A stretch of DNA of 64,000 nt, taken from assembly GCA_037953745.1 (NCBI GenBank), contig JBAKBP010000687.1, forward strand, positions 1 to 64,000, given 5' to 3'. Below are positions 43,861 to 53,299 of the stretch, in pieces. This DNA is from Lithodes maja. Taxonomy: Eukaryota; Arthropoda; Malacostraca; Decapoda; Lithodidae. How positions within the stretch are numbered: position 1 is the stretch's first letter; each line of letters opens with the position of its first letter. Under the pieces are notes generated by a model. The model saw only the letters and a list, made by a program, of their open reading frames with translations. It had not been told where the DNA came from and ran no database searches. The position numbers were made by a program, and so were the translations under genes.

Positions 43861-44880
43861 CTAGGAAACACGACGCCCGAGAGCTATCACAGGCCGAGGG
43901 GGTCTAACAACGGACATGGAGAGGTAGGAGGAGATGAAGGTATTGATAGACGACCACAAACCTGCCGAGGCGACGTCAGGCAACGAACGAGTCTGCAGGA
44001 ACCGTAAGGAGGCAGCAAAGGACCGCACATCGTGCGCAGAACCCCGACAAGCAGGGTTACTGGCACGAATAACCCGACAAATGTGGCGTCCTATCTGTAC
44101 CTTCGAAAGCCTCCCACCAGTCCGAGGAGACACCCACACAGCAGTCCCCGAAGACGGAGCCACAGACTCAACATAAGAGTGCAAGGCCTGCACCGGGCAC
44201 AACACATGGTGAGTATGCCCACGTTTTAAAGCCTGGATGGTGAAAGGCTTGAAAACGTGGGTCTCTCTCTCATTCTTGGCAACAAAATGAGGGGAGGGGG
44301 CCAACGTGACGACATTCAATGACGGGGAGAATCGCATGCATTCCTGGGACCGTGACATGGCAGCTAGTTCAGACACCCTATCTCCAGTGGCCAGAGCGAC
44401 AAGGAAGAGAGTACGCTCCAGCAACTGAACCGGTGTAGTGTCCCGTGTATATGTGTGTGAAGCCAGAAGGTCCAGAGCACGCCCCAGATCCCACTGAGGA
44501 GGGATCTGGCGCGGAGGGGGCCGTTCCCGGAAGGCAGCCTTCATGAAGGAATCCAGCTCCTTCGGAGGAACGACCAGCCCAGTGACGGACTCAAAGACCT
44601 CCCGGATGGCAGACAAGTGGTTACGTATAGTGTTGACCTGAAAGCGACGTGTACGGAAGAGGTGAAACAAGTAGTGTAGGACGAGGGAAGGAGAGCTAAC
44701 AGTCTGGCGAGTGTCCTGTATCCACCTAGTAAAAGACTTCCAGTGGGACTCGTAAGTCCCCCAAGTCGAAGTCGTCCATGAACGCTTCAGGAAGTCAGTC
44801 AGATCCCGTCCGTGGACCGGGAGCCACCGTGCCTCACGAACATCCACGATGCGAAGGCCAACGAGGTCCGTAGGTCGCCA
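43861..44880 (-). CDS. DIRS tyrosine recombinase
   Basis: It integrates the circular DNA copy of the element. Counting from DLTDFLKRSW (44805), an N-terminal SAM-like core-binding region (WGTYESHWKSF, NTIRNHLSAIREV) is followed by the catalytic domain. Catalytic residues are Arg in GDRVSEL (codon at 44379-44377), His and Arg in HDVRSF, and the nucleophile Tyr in FISSYLS (43926-43924). All members of the R-H-x-x-R-Y set are therefore present. The open frame extends upstream to 45942, but that part is a shadow of the RT ORF. The recombinase overlaps the RT ORF end by about 80 bp and has no clear ATG of its own, so expression may depend on frameshifting or reinitiation. Confidence 0.88.
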   Translation of the reverse strand, partial: WRPTDLVGLRIVDVREARWLPVHGRDLTDFLKRSWTTSTWGTYESHWKSFTRWIQDTRQTVSSPSLVLHYLFHLFRTRRFQVNTIRNHLSAIREVFESVTGLVVPPKELDSFMKAAFRERPPPRQIPPQWDLGRALDLLASHTYTRDTTPVQLLERTLFLVALATGDRVSELAAMSRSQECMRFSPSLNVVTLAPSPHFVAKNERETHVFKPFTIQALKRGHTHHVLCPVQALHSYVESVAPSSGTAVWVSPRTGGRLSKVQIGRHICRVIRASNPACRGSAHDVRSFAASLRFLQTRSLPDVASAGLWSSINTFISSYLSMSVVRPPRPVIALGRRVS

Positions 44881-46523
44881 ACCTGGCTCAAGTGGAAGTG
44901 TGAGAGAGGGAGAGGGACCGGACTCGGGCACCACCGCTTCAACTGGGAGTACCAAGCCTGGGCCGGCCACAGAGGCGCTATGAGCCAGACTCTGCCGCGG
45001 TACAGCCGCAGCCGCGCGAGGACTTTGCACATCAACAGTGCGTCTGGTGGCGGAAATATGTATATCGACTGCCACCTGCTCCAGTCTTCCATGAAAGCGT
45101 CCGGACCCCCCTCCGGAGTACGAGTCCGGAGGGATAGGTATCGAGGCAACTTGCGCGTCTCCTTCGATGCGAACAAGTCGACCTCCGGAACACCCCAGGA
45201 AGCCGCTAGGTCGTCGAATACAGTCTGTTTCATTGCCCATTCTACAAGAACGCCCTGTCCTCGCGACAGGGCGTCCGCCCACAGGTTGGCAGACCCGGGC
45301 AGGTAGGAGGCGTGCAGGGAGATGTTGTGTCGGTTCGCGAGGAAGAACAACTTCTCGGAGATCCCCAACAGAGTCAAAGACCTGGAGGACCCCTGCTTTT
45401 GGATACAGTGGACAGCTGTCTGATTGTCCATCCTGAAGGCCACCGACAGGCCCCGAAGGGCCAGCGCGTGGTCCCGCAGAAAGAACAAGGGAACCAAGAG
45501 TTCGAGGGCATTGATGTGTAGGTGTGTGTGTCCCACCCATCTGCCGTGTTGTTGATGTCCCAGGTTGGATTGGTAACCCCACCCCACCTCGCTCGACGCA
45601 TCTGTATCCACCCAGATCGTCGGCGGGGGGGAGGTCCAAGGCACAGCCGCAGAGAGCGTGCCCCGAGCAACCCAGTGTCCTAAGTGTCTGTGAATGGAAC
45701 GCGGGATCGGCATGAGCCGATCCATATGGACCAACGGAAACACCCTGTTGCCCATGAGGATTAGGCGGCGCAGCCTGAGCCTCCCTAAGGGAATGGTCAG
45801 AGCAGCCCAATTGAGGGAACCCACTAACGAGTCCCAGATCCTCCTCGTGAGGGAGACCGAGTGCAACACGGCGAAAATCTTCCTGCGAAGTTTCACCGCG
45901 TTTGGCTGACTCTGGGTAACCGTAGCGTTGGTCAGATCCCATTCAAGACCTACCCACGTCACGACACGCGACGGGGTCAGGCGGGACTTGGGAATGTTGA
46001 TGTTGAACCCTAACTGTGTGATGTGTCGAACTACGGTGAGGGTGTCGCGAACGCAGTGTTCTAGGGTGTCTGAAACTATCAACCAATCGTCCAAGTAAAA
46101 CAGGATCTGGAGGCCGCCCCTGAGGAGAGGATCCAGAGCCTGCTTCACCAGTTTCGAGAAGATCCGCGGCGCGATGTTGAGACCGAAGGGAAGCCTGTCG
46201 AACATGAACACGCGATCGGAAGTCCGAACGGCCAAGAATCGCTGGAAACGAGGATGTATAGGGACGTGCCAATACGCATCCTTGAGGTCCAGCGACACTA
46301 CCCACGACAGAGGCCGCAGGGCCAGTCGTACCTGGTGCACCGTCAGCATCCGAAATCGCGTGTTCACGATGTGCCCGTTGAGGGCCGACAGATCCACCAC
46401 CGGTCGCATCGCGTCGCAGTCCTTCTTCGGTACCAGAAATACACGGGAGAGGAAAACCGGGTGACCGGCTTTCACCTCCTTGACGATTCCCTGCTCGTGC
46501 ATGGAAGTAATCACGGTGGCCAC
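44799..46523 (-). CDS. DIRS reverse transcriptase / RNase H / Dam-like methyltransferase polyprotein
   Basis: Numbered from the GTG at 46523. The RT has SLDLKDAY (motif A, Asp 79), LPFGLNIAPR and catalytic YLDD (133-136). RNase H follows with WVDTDAS (near 296), NALELL (Glu 331), MDNQTA (Asp 366) and ADALSR (Asp 407). Residues about 436-525 match the adenine methyltransferase-like (Dam/phage-MT type) domain known in DIRS elements: VDLFAS, DAFMEDW, FPPP in place of the usual (D/N)PPY, and APLWPAQAW. The frame is open upstream of 46523 to beyond 46620 (RKIARRGLTW..), overlapping the gag end, so the real start is further 5'. All catalytic RT and RNase H residues look intact. Confidence 0.9.
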   Translation of the reverse strand: MATVITSMHEQGIVKEVKAGHPVFLSRVFLVPKKDCDAMRPVVDLSALNGHIVNTRFRMLTVHQVRLALRPLSWVVSLDLKDAYWHVPIHPRFQRFLAVRTSDRVFMFDRLPFGLNIAPRIFSKLVKQALDPLLRGGLQILFYLDDWLIVSDTLEHCVRDTLTVVRHITQLGFNINIPKSRLTPSRVVTWVGLEWDLTNATVTQSQPNAVKLRRKIFAVLHSVSLTRRIWDSLVGSLNWAALTIPLGRLRLRRLILMGNRVFPLVHMDRLMPIPRSIHRHLGHWVARGTLSAAVPWTSPPPTIWVDTDASSEVGWGYQSNLGHQQHGRWVGHTHLHINALELLVPLFFLRDHALALRGLSVAFRMDNQTAVHCIQKQGSSRSLTLLGISEKLFFLANRHNISLHASYLPGSANLWADALSRGQGVLVEWAMKQTVFDDLAASWGVPEVDLFASKETRKLPRYLSLRTRTPEGGPDAFMEDWSRWQSIYIFPPPDALLMCKVLARLRLYRGRVWLIAPLWPAQAWYSQLKRWCPSPVPLPLSHFHLSQVGDLRTSLAFASWMFVRHGGSRSTDGI

Positions 46524-46741
46524 CTCCGAAGAGACAGGCCGGTGTCGTTGACAAGAGCTGAGTGGGGGTCTGGACTTCCATCTCCAGGTTAGACCCCTCC
46601 GTGCAATCTTTCGCCCCCACGTCCCTCGCGGCCATCGAAGGGCGCAAGGGCGAAAACAACCTGTGGGAGCCCCCGAGATGAGGTGAGCGACCCGGTCGGC
46701 GAGGCGAGAAGGAGAACAGGGAGGAGACCGACCCGGAGAAC

Positions 46742-49585
46742 CTACACATTTTTTGACGTGGAGGGTCCCCCGGTACGGTCCTTGCGGTCATAAGACCCTC
46801 GTTGACCACCCCTACCCCCCCCACCTCGTCGAAAAGGGCGGGACACCCCATCCCCTGTCCGTCGTGCGTCGGACCCCGTCGAAGTGCGGCCGGAAGTGGA
46901 AGGCTGGCCAGCCCCTTCTCGGCGGGGATGAAAGGGAGCAGGAGCAGAAGTGCGAGGCGGAACCGACGCTCTAGCCGGCAACTTCCCTTTCCTGCGCCCT
47001 TTCTTGGCAGCAGCAGTGGCACTAGCACTCCGAGGAGGACCGGCAGAAGGACGGGACTGCGAAGACCCTGGTCGCGACACAGCGCGTCTTTGCGTGTCGT
47101 AAGCAGGGTCCGCTGACAGAGAAGCGTAGCGTTCCCAAGCATCCTGCGCGAACAGCCCCGATGTATATAATTCAGAGTACAACAAACCCTGACGAATATC
47201 CAAAGGGGCCTTCCGGCAGAACGAGGACCTTACCGTTTGGCGTTGCCGAGTAGCCTCGCACAAAACCGCCTTCAGCTCGGGAACCAAAGACACCGCGAGC
47301 TGAAGGTGGATTCGCCTAACGTGGTCCAAACCCTCGCGAAGATCGCCAGGTGCAGTCGCCTCGATAAGTCGCAGGTGGTGAACAGAGGTCTGGAGGGAAC
47401 CTAAAAAACAAGAAAATAAGTTCGCCACCCTCTGCCGCAAGGTAAAATCCCTGTCGACAGAGGACTTATCTGGGTGGGAAAAGAACGGGTTAGCAATAGC
47501 ACAAATTTCAAGTTTGGGAGCGCTAATCCAGGACCAGAACTTGCCATCCAATCCGGCGACAGACACAAGAGGAGGCAAAAGCAGTGACGACTCTGGGGGA
47601 GGGATTGAAGAAGATCTGTCGACGGAACGGTTAGCAAACTCTAAGGCCTCAGCAAACCAGGCCTCCAATGGGAGAGGATTATCAAGGACGACGGACAAGC
47701 CAGGCTTACCGTCGTCGCTCAAACCCGTCCCATAGGAGGACAGCCCCGTCAAAACAGTGAGGGACTGAACATCTTGAAGGATGTCCTGGCGGCTGAAGTC
47801 TGACCAGAGCTTAGTACGAGGAGCAGACGGGGGCTTGGGCTTAACCGAAAAGTACTGAAGGTCAGTCCTTGTCGGGTAAGCCCGAACCTCCACGTCGGCC
47901 ACCTGACCATCCTCCCTGATCGCCCTAAACTGCAGTTTATCATTAAGCTGCACCGACCAGCCCAAAGGTAGGGCCCTCTCACCGGACGGTAAATCGGTAG
48001 CACGCCCCGGGTGGGAGGCCTGCACCCCCTTCCAAACAGCCAAGGAGCCATAGAGGAGAGGCATAGTCCTCGACGGGACCTTGGCCTTCTGGATGGGGGG
48101 CAAGCGCGGACCCTGCCCTAGCAGACGGAGGACCCCCGCATGGGAGACAGCAGGGGGAACCACCTGAGCCAGGGCAGGAGCAGTGCTAACCGACGACCGG
48201 GCAGGAGGGGAAGCAGGGCGAGAGGGAATGTGGTCCACCGCAGAGGGGAGGGGGACCAAAGCAGGGGCAGGTTGGGTGAGGCGCTGGGGTTGTGTCACCG
48301 CCAAGAAGCGCGACAAGAGGGATTCCTGCATCGCCTCCAATCGCGCGTCGAAGTGTGACACAACCCACCCCTGCAGAGCCGAAAATCGATCCGAGAGAGG
48401 CGAACCCCCCGAAGATTGTTCGGCCCGCAGGGGCGAGCGTGAGCGAGAGCGAGACCCATGACACGAAACAGCAGCGTCGCGGCCCAAAGAAGGCGAGCGA
48501 CGACCGCCGTGGCGTCCCAGAGGGTCTCGCCCCCGCTCACTAACGCCCGAGGGGGAAACATCATCCTCCCCCTCTTCCAGCGACACGTCAGCCCCCGAGA
48601 AAGGGGACCCCGAAACCTCGCTATACTCTACCGAGTCAAGCGGCGGGGTACCCACTCGGGGAGCCGGAAGCCGAAGATCAGGGATCGAAGAAGGAAGAGG
48701 AGTAGGATGACGGGAGTGGGAAGGCTGGCCGGGCGAAAGGAGGTCAGAAGGAGCCGCGGGGGGAAACAAAGCAAGGATCCCCGGGGCTGACAGAACAGGG
48801 CGGCCCGACACCGAGGAGGAGGAGGGAGGAACCACCACCTTGGGACGAGACCGCGAAGGAAGAAGAGGCACAGAAGCAGGAGAAGTAGGAGGAGAAGCAA
48901 CGACAACCTGGCGCTCCCCCCTGGACAGAGTAGGAGGAGGGAGCAGAGGGCCAGCTACATGATGGACGTCCGCCCGCGTGGAGGACACATGAAGAGGACG
49001 CCTCATGTGCAGGGGAAGCGGGCGGAAAGTGGTAGAGCCCCGATCCGGAGAGGCCAGGGGAGGGCGTACAGGGGCAGAGACGCTAACCCTGGCCGCAGGG
49101 CGAGAACCATGACGAGGGCGACGGCCGGAGTCAAGGTCAGCAGGAGGACGAGGAGGGGCAGCAGAGGACGGACGACGAGGAGAGCGAGAGCGTGGACGGA
49201 GCTGAGGATCCTCCCGACGATGCGGCGACCGACCACGGGACCCAGGAAGAAGGGCCCGAGCAGGAAGAGGGCCAGGTAAACGGCCCCCAGACGGGTCAGG
49301 GATGCCCAGGGCCACACGGATCCGGTCATCCACAAAAGCCGGTGAGCGATGGCCCACAGATCGAATGTGGTGGGAGACCACCGCCCACACGGACTGAAGG
49401 GATGCCGAGGCCGCCGCTGCGTCAGAGGAACCAGGGCGATTGTCCACCACATCCACCAAGTCCATGCACGGACCACACAGCGCAGGGAGGTAGGCCGTAG
49501 AGGACACACATTGGGAGTGGCGGAGGCAAGACCGGTGGCACTCCAAACAAGGGGAGCCACAGCCCTGGCGAAAGCAAGGCATCAC
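46742..49585 (-). CDS. DIRS gag-like protein
   Basis: An ORF of 947 codons starting at ATG 49585, preceded by an in-frame stop. The N-terminus is a Cys/His cluster (CFRQGCGSPCLECHRSC, LRHSQC, LCGPC) that could bind metal. A long Pro/Ser/Arg-rich low-complexity region with SRSRSRSP follows. A more ordered part around residues 500-850 includes LWSDFSRQD, LTGLSSYGTG, PLPLEAWFAEALEF and PLDIRQGLLY. The C-terminus is RGG-rich (RRGGGGRGGQRGSYD), typical of RNA binding. Its role is presumably the nucleoprotein particle. This is inferred from position and composition; sequence motifs do not assign a family. Confidence 0.8.
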   Translation of the reverse strand: MMPCFRQGCGSPCLECHRSCLRHSQCVSSTAYLPALCGPCMDLVDVVDNRPGSSDAAAASASLQSVWAVVSHHIRSVGHRSPAFVDDRIRVALGIPDPSGGRLPGPLPARALLPGSRGRSPHRREDPQLRPRSRSPRRPSSAAPPRPPADLDSGRRPRHGSRPAARVSVSAPVRPPLASPDRGSTTFRPLPLHMRRPLHVSSTRADVHHVAGPLLPPPTLSRGERQVVVASPPTSPASVPLLPSRSRPKVVVPPSSSSVSGRPVLSAPGILALFPPAAPSDLLSPGQPSHSRHPTPLPSSIPDLRLPAPRVGTPPLDSVEYSEVSGSPFSGADVSLEEGEDDVSPSGVSERGRDPLGRHGGRRSPSLGRDAAVSCHGSRSRSRSPLRAEQSSGGSPLSDRFSALQGWVVSHFDARLEAMQESLLSRFLAVTQPQRLTQPAPALVPLPSAVDHIPSRPASPPARSSVSTAPALAQVVPPAVSHAGVLRLLGQGPRLPPIQKAKVPSRTMPLLYGSLAVWKGVQASHPGRATDLPSGERALPLGWSVQLNDKLQFRAIREDGQVADVEVRAYPTRTDLQYFSVKPKPPSAPRTKLWSDFSRQDILQDVQSLTVLTGLSSYGTGLSDDGKPGLSVVLDNPLPLEAWFAEALEFANRSVDRSSSIPPPESSLLLPPLVSVAGLDGKFWSWISAPKLEICAIANPFFSHPDKSSVDRDFTLRQRVANLFSCFLGSLQTSVHHLRLIEATAPGDLREGLDHVRRIHLQLAVSLVPELKAVLCEATRQRQTVRSSFCRKAPLDIRQGLLYSELYTSGLFAQDAWERYASLSADPAYDTQRRAVSRPGSSQSRPSAGPPRSASATAAAKKGRRKGKLPARASVPPRTSAPAPFHPRREGAGQPSTSGRTSTGSDARRTGDGVSRPFRRGGGGRGGQRGSYDRKDRTGGPSTSKNV

Positions 49586-49788
49586 AACTCAAAACCGGGA
49601 ACACTGAGGTAGGCGATGAGGGCAGGCGATGCTAAAAAGCACAAGCAGAACCTGCAAAGATGGAGAAAGTGTTAAACACCACTCAACACCTCACATGCAG
49701 GGCCCTAACTCCATAAAGTGTAGACGCCAATATAGTAATAGGCAACAATATGACACAAAAAAGGGTCAACAGTGAAAGCCAACTATAA

Positions 49789-49931
49789 CCGCAAATTTGC
49801 GGGCCAATGGAGGTAGATCCGTACCGACACAAACCTCCCACATCGCCACGCGACCCCCCAGCGACCACCGCAAATTTGCGGGGAGCCGAAACGACCCAGA
49901 GGGCCGAATCGAGCACTCCGCAAATTTGCGG
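49789..49931. repeat. Three palindromes CCGCAAATTTGCGG in the E2 leader
   Basis: Perfect copies at 49789-49802, 49868-49881 and 49918-49931, with the same order and similar spacing as in E1. Confidence 0.95.
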
Positions 49932-49939
49932 GACCTGCC

Positions 49940-50904
49940 AAGAGGGTCCGGTGCCGAACAAGCGAGAGGGGCGCCTAGGAAAACCAAAAAAGGCCCGCAA
50001 ACAAGCGTCAACTCCGTATCTCCAAGCGACGATGACCGTGACCATCAAGCTGAGCAGTGTCTTCCTTGAAAATGTCCTGACTCGACCGGTCAAGGGAGAG
50101 GCAAGGAAGGCACACCAGGGGAGAGGAGGCACATCCCCTGGGAACCACCCAACCCACAGAGATAGAGCAAAGCCCATGAGAAGAAGTGGCAGGTAGGGTG
50201 GTTTGGCACAACAGGGGCCCCCGTGGGGTACCCCAAGATTGGGCAAAAGTTATGAAAGGATGAAGGTGAAAACAGGAAGGGAACACAAAAAACCAGTAAC
50301 GAAACTGGCGAGAAAAAGGGTGGCCTAGCCGCGAGTAGAGAATGTGTCAGGGGCGAAAAACCCTGTGGAGTGAGGGAGAGGCCCCCGTGGGGTACCTCTG
50401 GGTATCACGAACCACTAAGCGCCCAGGCCCTTGAGACACAGTGAAGGCTCGAAAGGGGGGACTCGGGAATAACGCTAGTTATGTGGCTGACACAAACACT
50501 ACAAACAGCACCGCCACCACGAAATCTCAGATTGGGAACCAACCGTACACCTAGGCTATGAAAAAATGAGAACTCATAAGGGCATAGCAATTCCTGAATG
50601 ATCAACAAGCTAGGCTAACTGAAGCTAAAAGCTAAACTATGCCCAGACTAACAGGAAAAAAGAATATGAAAAGAGAAAGAATGAAAACATATAGACGGGG
50701 AACGCCAAGCGCCCCCGTACCTTCGGTAGCTATTTCCACACGCGTCTCCATTAAACACACTGAGGAGCCCATTTAGGTGTGTCCTAGATCACGTAACATC
50801 TGTCTAGCAAAAAGAAGGCCAGAAAAGCCAAAACGAACCTAAAACAGGGTGAATTGAAGGAGCACAACAAAAGTGGACTTCAACAATGGCGACGCGTGAA
50901 AAAA
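49940..50904 (-). other. DIRS E2 5' leader
   Basis: About 1 kb between the left ITR and the palindromes. It is GC-moderate, with short ORFs that match between E1, E2 and E3 only because the DNA is conserved. No catalytic motif is present. Confidence 0.6.
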
Positions 50905-51195
50905 TGATGACAAGAGAGGGTCGCTTATGCGCACGTTCGACAGGGATCGGCGCATAACGGAACACGGGATGGGCCTTGAGCGGTAACTAAGGTAAACCCC
51001 TTTTTCTTCTCTTCTAATGCTTTTTTCACCTTCGGTGGTAGTTTTGGTTAATGTACAACGTCTCCTAGAGCAAGATAAGGAGTAGACTCTAGACGTTTTC
51101 TTTTTAACCGCGGTTGGAATGACGACATAGCAGTCAAAATAGACAAGTCGTCATTGCAATTAGGTTAATAGCCTTGACGTTGGATTTGCCAAGAC
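50905..51195 (-). repeat. DIRS E2 left (5') inverted terminal repeat
   Basis: Reverse complement of 42960-43250. Confidence 0.93.
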
Positions 51196-51209
51196 TACTA
51201 ACAAATTAG

Positions 51210-51620
51210 TCTATATAAAGCCTTGCCAACTGAATATGTTTATGTAAGTAAGGCATCTTGTTAATAAAGTTCACTTGGTCAAACACTCACCTGCCATCAA
51301 AGTTGGTATAAATTATAGTCAACAATTCTGACACACTGATGAAACATTTTGAAACATTCCCTTCAAACAAATATCCAAGTCAGTGTTTTCCCTCATTCAG
51401 CGTTCACCGTGACAAGTTTAGCATGTACAGTAATAGTGTACCATCTACTTATACGGGTGATTGTACTTACACTACACAGCACAGTACACCAGCCCACCAC
51501 ACAATGCACAGTACATTATAGGGCCCGGATAATAAAAATAATCATGACATCATATTTCCCTACAACTGTTGCATCTCGACAGCCCACATCTCATCTTTTT
51601 TTGTTTCTATTATTAGTTTA
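51210..51620. other. Unassigned interval
   Basis: AT-rich flank of DIRS E2. The short ORFs lack recognisable features. Confidence 0.4.
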
Positions 51621-51621
51621 A

Positions 51622-51780
51622 CCAGACCACATGAGCGAGCCGTGGCATAGTCAGTAAAGCTTCGGCTGCTGATCAAAGGGTCGGTGGATCGAATCCTCAC
51701 TGTCAAAATGTTATTGGTAGATGTCTAGCCCGGGCAACTTGACCTAGCAATTCGTGACAAACGCCTAATCTTCATGGCCA
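51622..51780 (+). repeat. tRNA-derived SINE-like repeat
   Basis: tRNA-like head with TGGCATAGTCAGT (A box) and GGATCGAATCC (B box), followed by a non-tRNA body and then poly-C/poly-A at 51816-51842. Confidence 0.6.
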
Positions 51781-52156
51781 CCTCTTCTCGGGAATTGTGT
51801 TGTCTGTCCCAATTCCCCCCCCCCCCCCCCCCAAAAAAAAAACATGAGCTCCATAATATACCTCTCATAGGGGTGGCTGGCAATACTCAAATCACATCAT
51901 ATCTGAGTAGATTAAAGTAGCTAATGATTGATGAATTATTCTAGGTCTGGAATGACGTTGAAAACATTAGCCTTAAAAGCCGTTTCCTGGTAGGTGGTAA
52001 TTCTCTCTCCACGCAGTAACTTTATGGAGTAGGGCAGTAGCAAATGCCTTCTCGTTCCAGTGGCCTTAAACCCCTTCTGTATGAATGATCCGGGCCCAGT
52101 GCATAGGATAGAGGATAGGAAGTCTGGTAAGGCTGCCGTACAATTACTATTTCTCA

Positions 52157-52395
52157 ACAGAGTCCAGTACTGTGAGTGGGTAAGTGGTTGGGTCAGGCGG
52201 TAAGTGGTTGGGTCAGGCGGTAGTACTGTACAGACTATTCCTCAGTAGGGCCCCGGTACTGCGAGTGGTTAAATGGTTGGATGAGGCGATAGTACAGACT
52301 ATTCCTCAGTAGAGTCCGGTACTGTGAGTAGTTAGGTGTGGTCAGGCAGCAGTACAGACAGGTTCTCAGTAGGGCCCGGCAGTAGAGACAGGTGA
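52157..52395 (+). repeat. Degenerate tandem array, unit about 70 bp
   Basis: At least three units of AGTCCGGTACTGTGAGTGG...GGTCAGGCGGTAGTACAGAC...TTCCTCAGTAGGG, with an internal 22-bp duplication (TAAGTGGTTGGGTCAGGCGG). Confidence 0.8.
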
Positions 52396-52948
52396 CTCGA
52401 GCCAACACACACACGGTGGCAGGACAGTAGGCAACTCTTCAGGCAGCCAAACTTCTCATTTTACCTACACATTACCTAAAAAGTAAAAAAATATATAAAT
52501 TATCACTGAAAAATATGGCAGTACATACTGGTATACTGTAGTGTTCAGTGGCTTACAGATACAGTTAGAGATAATCACAGTAAACAAAATCTATACTATA
52601 TATTTGAGGGTGATACAGCTTCTCTACTAAATGTAAATATTAAGTATATTAGGAGTTTAAAACCCATATCTGTGAAAGGAAAAGCACTCGATATACAATA
52701 CAGTAATAATTCTAACCCTGTGCTAGGTCATTTGTAATTTTATTTTTGCTAAATGGCCTTACTGTAAATATAAGAGAAGGAAAACTGTAAAGAGTGCTCA
52801 CCTGGTCAATAACACCATGATAAGTGTTGTTGTGGTGTGGGTTAACAGGGCAACTAAAACAGGGGTAAGAGGAACTTTTCACCCACCAACACCATGCCCA
52901 AGCACGGGAAAATTGAACTCTGATGTACTTCTTTACTCCCATGTCTAT

Positions 52949-53177
52949 GTACACTTGGTCAAAGAAGTATCTGCACACCTACGCTGATGATCATCTGGTG
53001 TGTACAGCTCGATAGGGTTGGCACCTCTGCCTACAACTATATCAATGTGTCAGAGAGGATCGTCTCTGACACATGGATATACAGTACTGTAGTTGCAGGC
53101 AGAGGTGCCAACCCTACCGAGCTGTACACACCAGATGATCAGCGTAGGGGTGCAGATATTTTGTTATCCAAGTGTAC
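52949..53177. mobile_element. Foldback (long palindrome) element
   Basis: Arms of about 100 bp, from GTACACTTGG through CTGGTGTGTACAGCTC and GGTTGGCACCTCTGCCT to a short loop, are highly complementary. The ORFs across it are palindrome artefacts. No clear TSD. Confidence 0.8.
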
Positions 53178-53299
53178 AGTACTGTATATGTACAGCAATT
53201 ATTTTGGGGGTAAGGTTCATCCCCTACAACATACATCAATGCCACACAGAGAATATGGTATTGTATATAAAATGTATGACATGTATCGCTACCACTGAA

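Larger units (their letters stand above)
42901..51209 (-). mobile_element. DIRS-like retrotransposon E2, near-intact
   Basis: An 8.3-kb minus-strand element with inverted terminal repeats at 50905-51195 and 42960-43250 and an internal complementary region at 43311-43427. It carries three open coding regions in the order gag-like, RT-RNase H-methyltransferase and tyrosine recombinase. Its leader and 3' UTR match E1 with few differences (roughly 98 percent by eye in the leader). DIRS elements replicate through circular DNA integrated by the recombinase and make no target-site duplication. Confidence 0.93.

Noticed and set aside
45943..47142. A 399-codon minus-strand ORF over the gag/RT boundary of E2
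   Set aside because: It is a shadow frame of the gag end and RT, with no domain of its own. The same holds for the plus-strand ORFs at 44812-49612.
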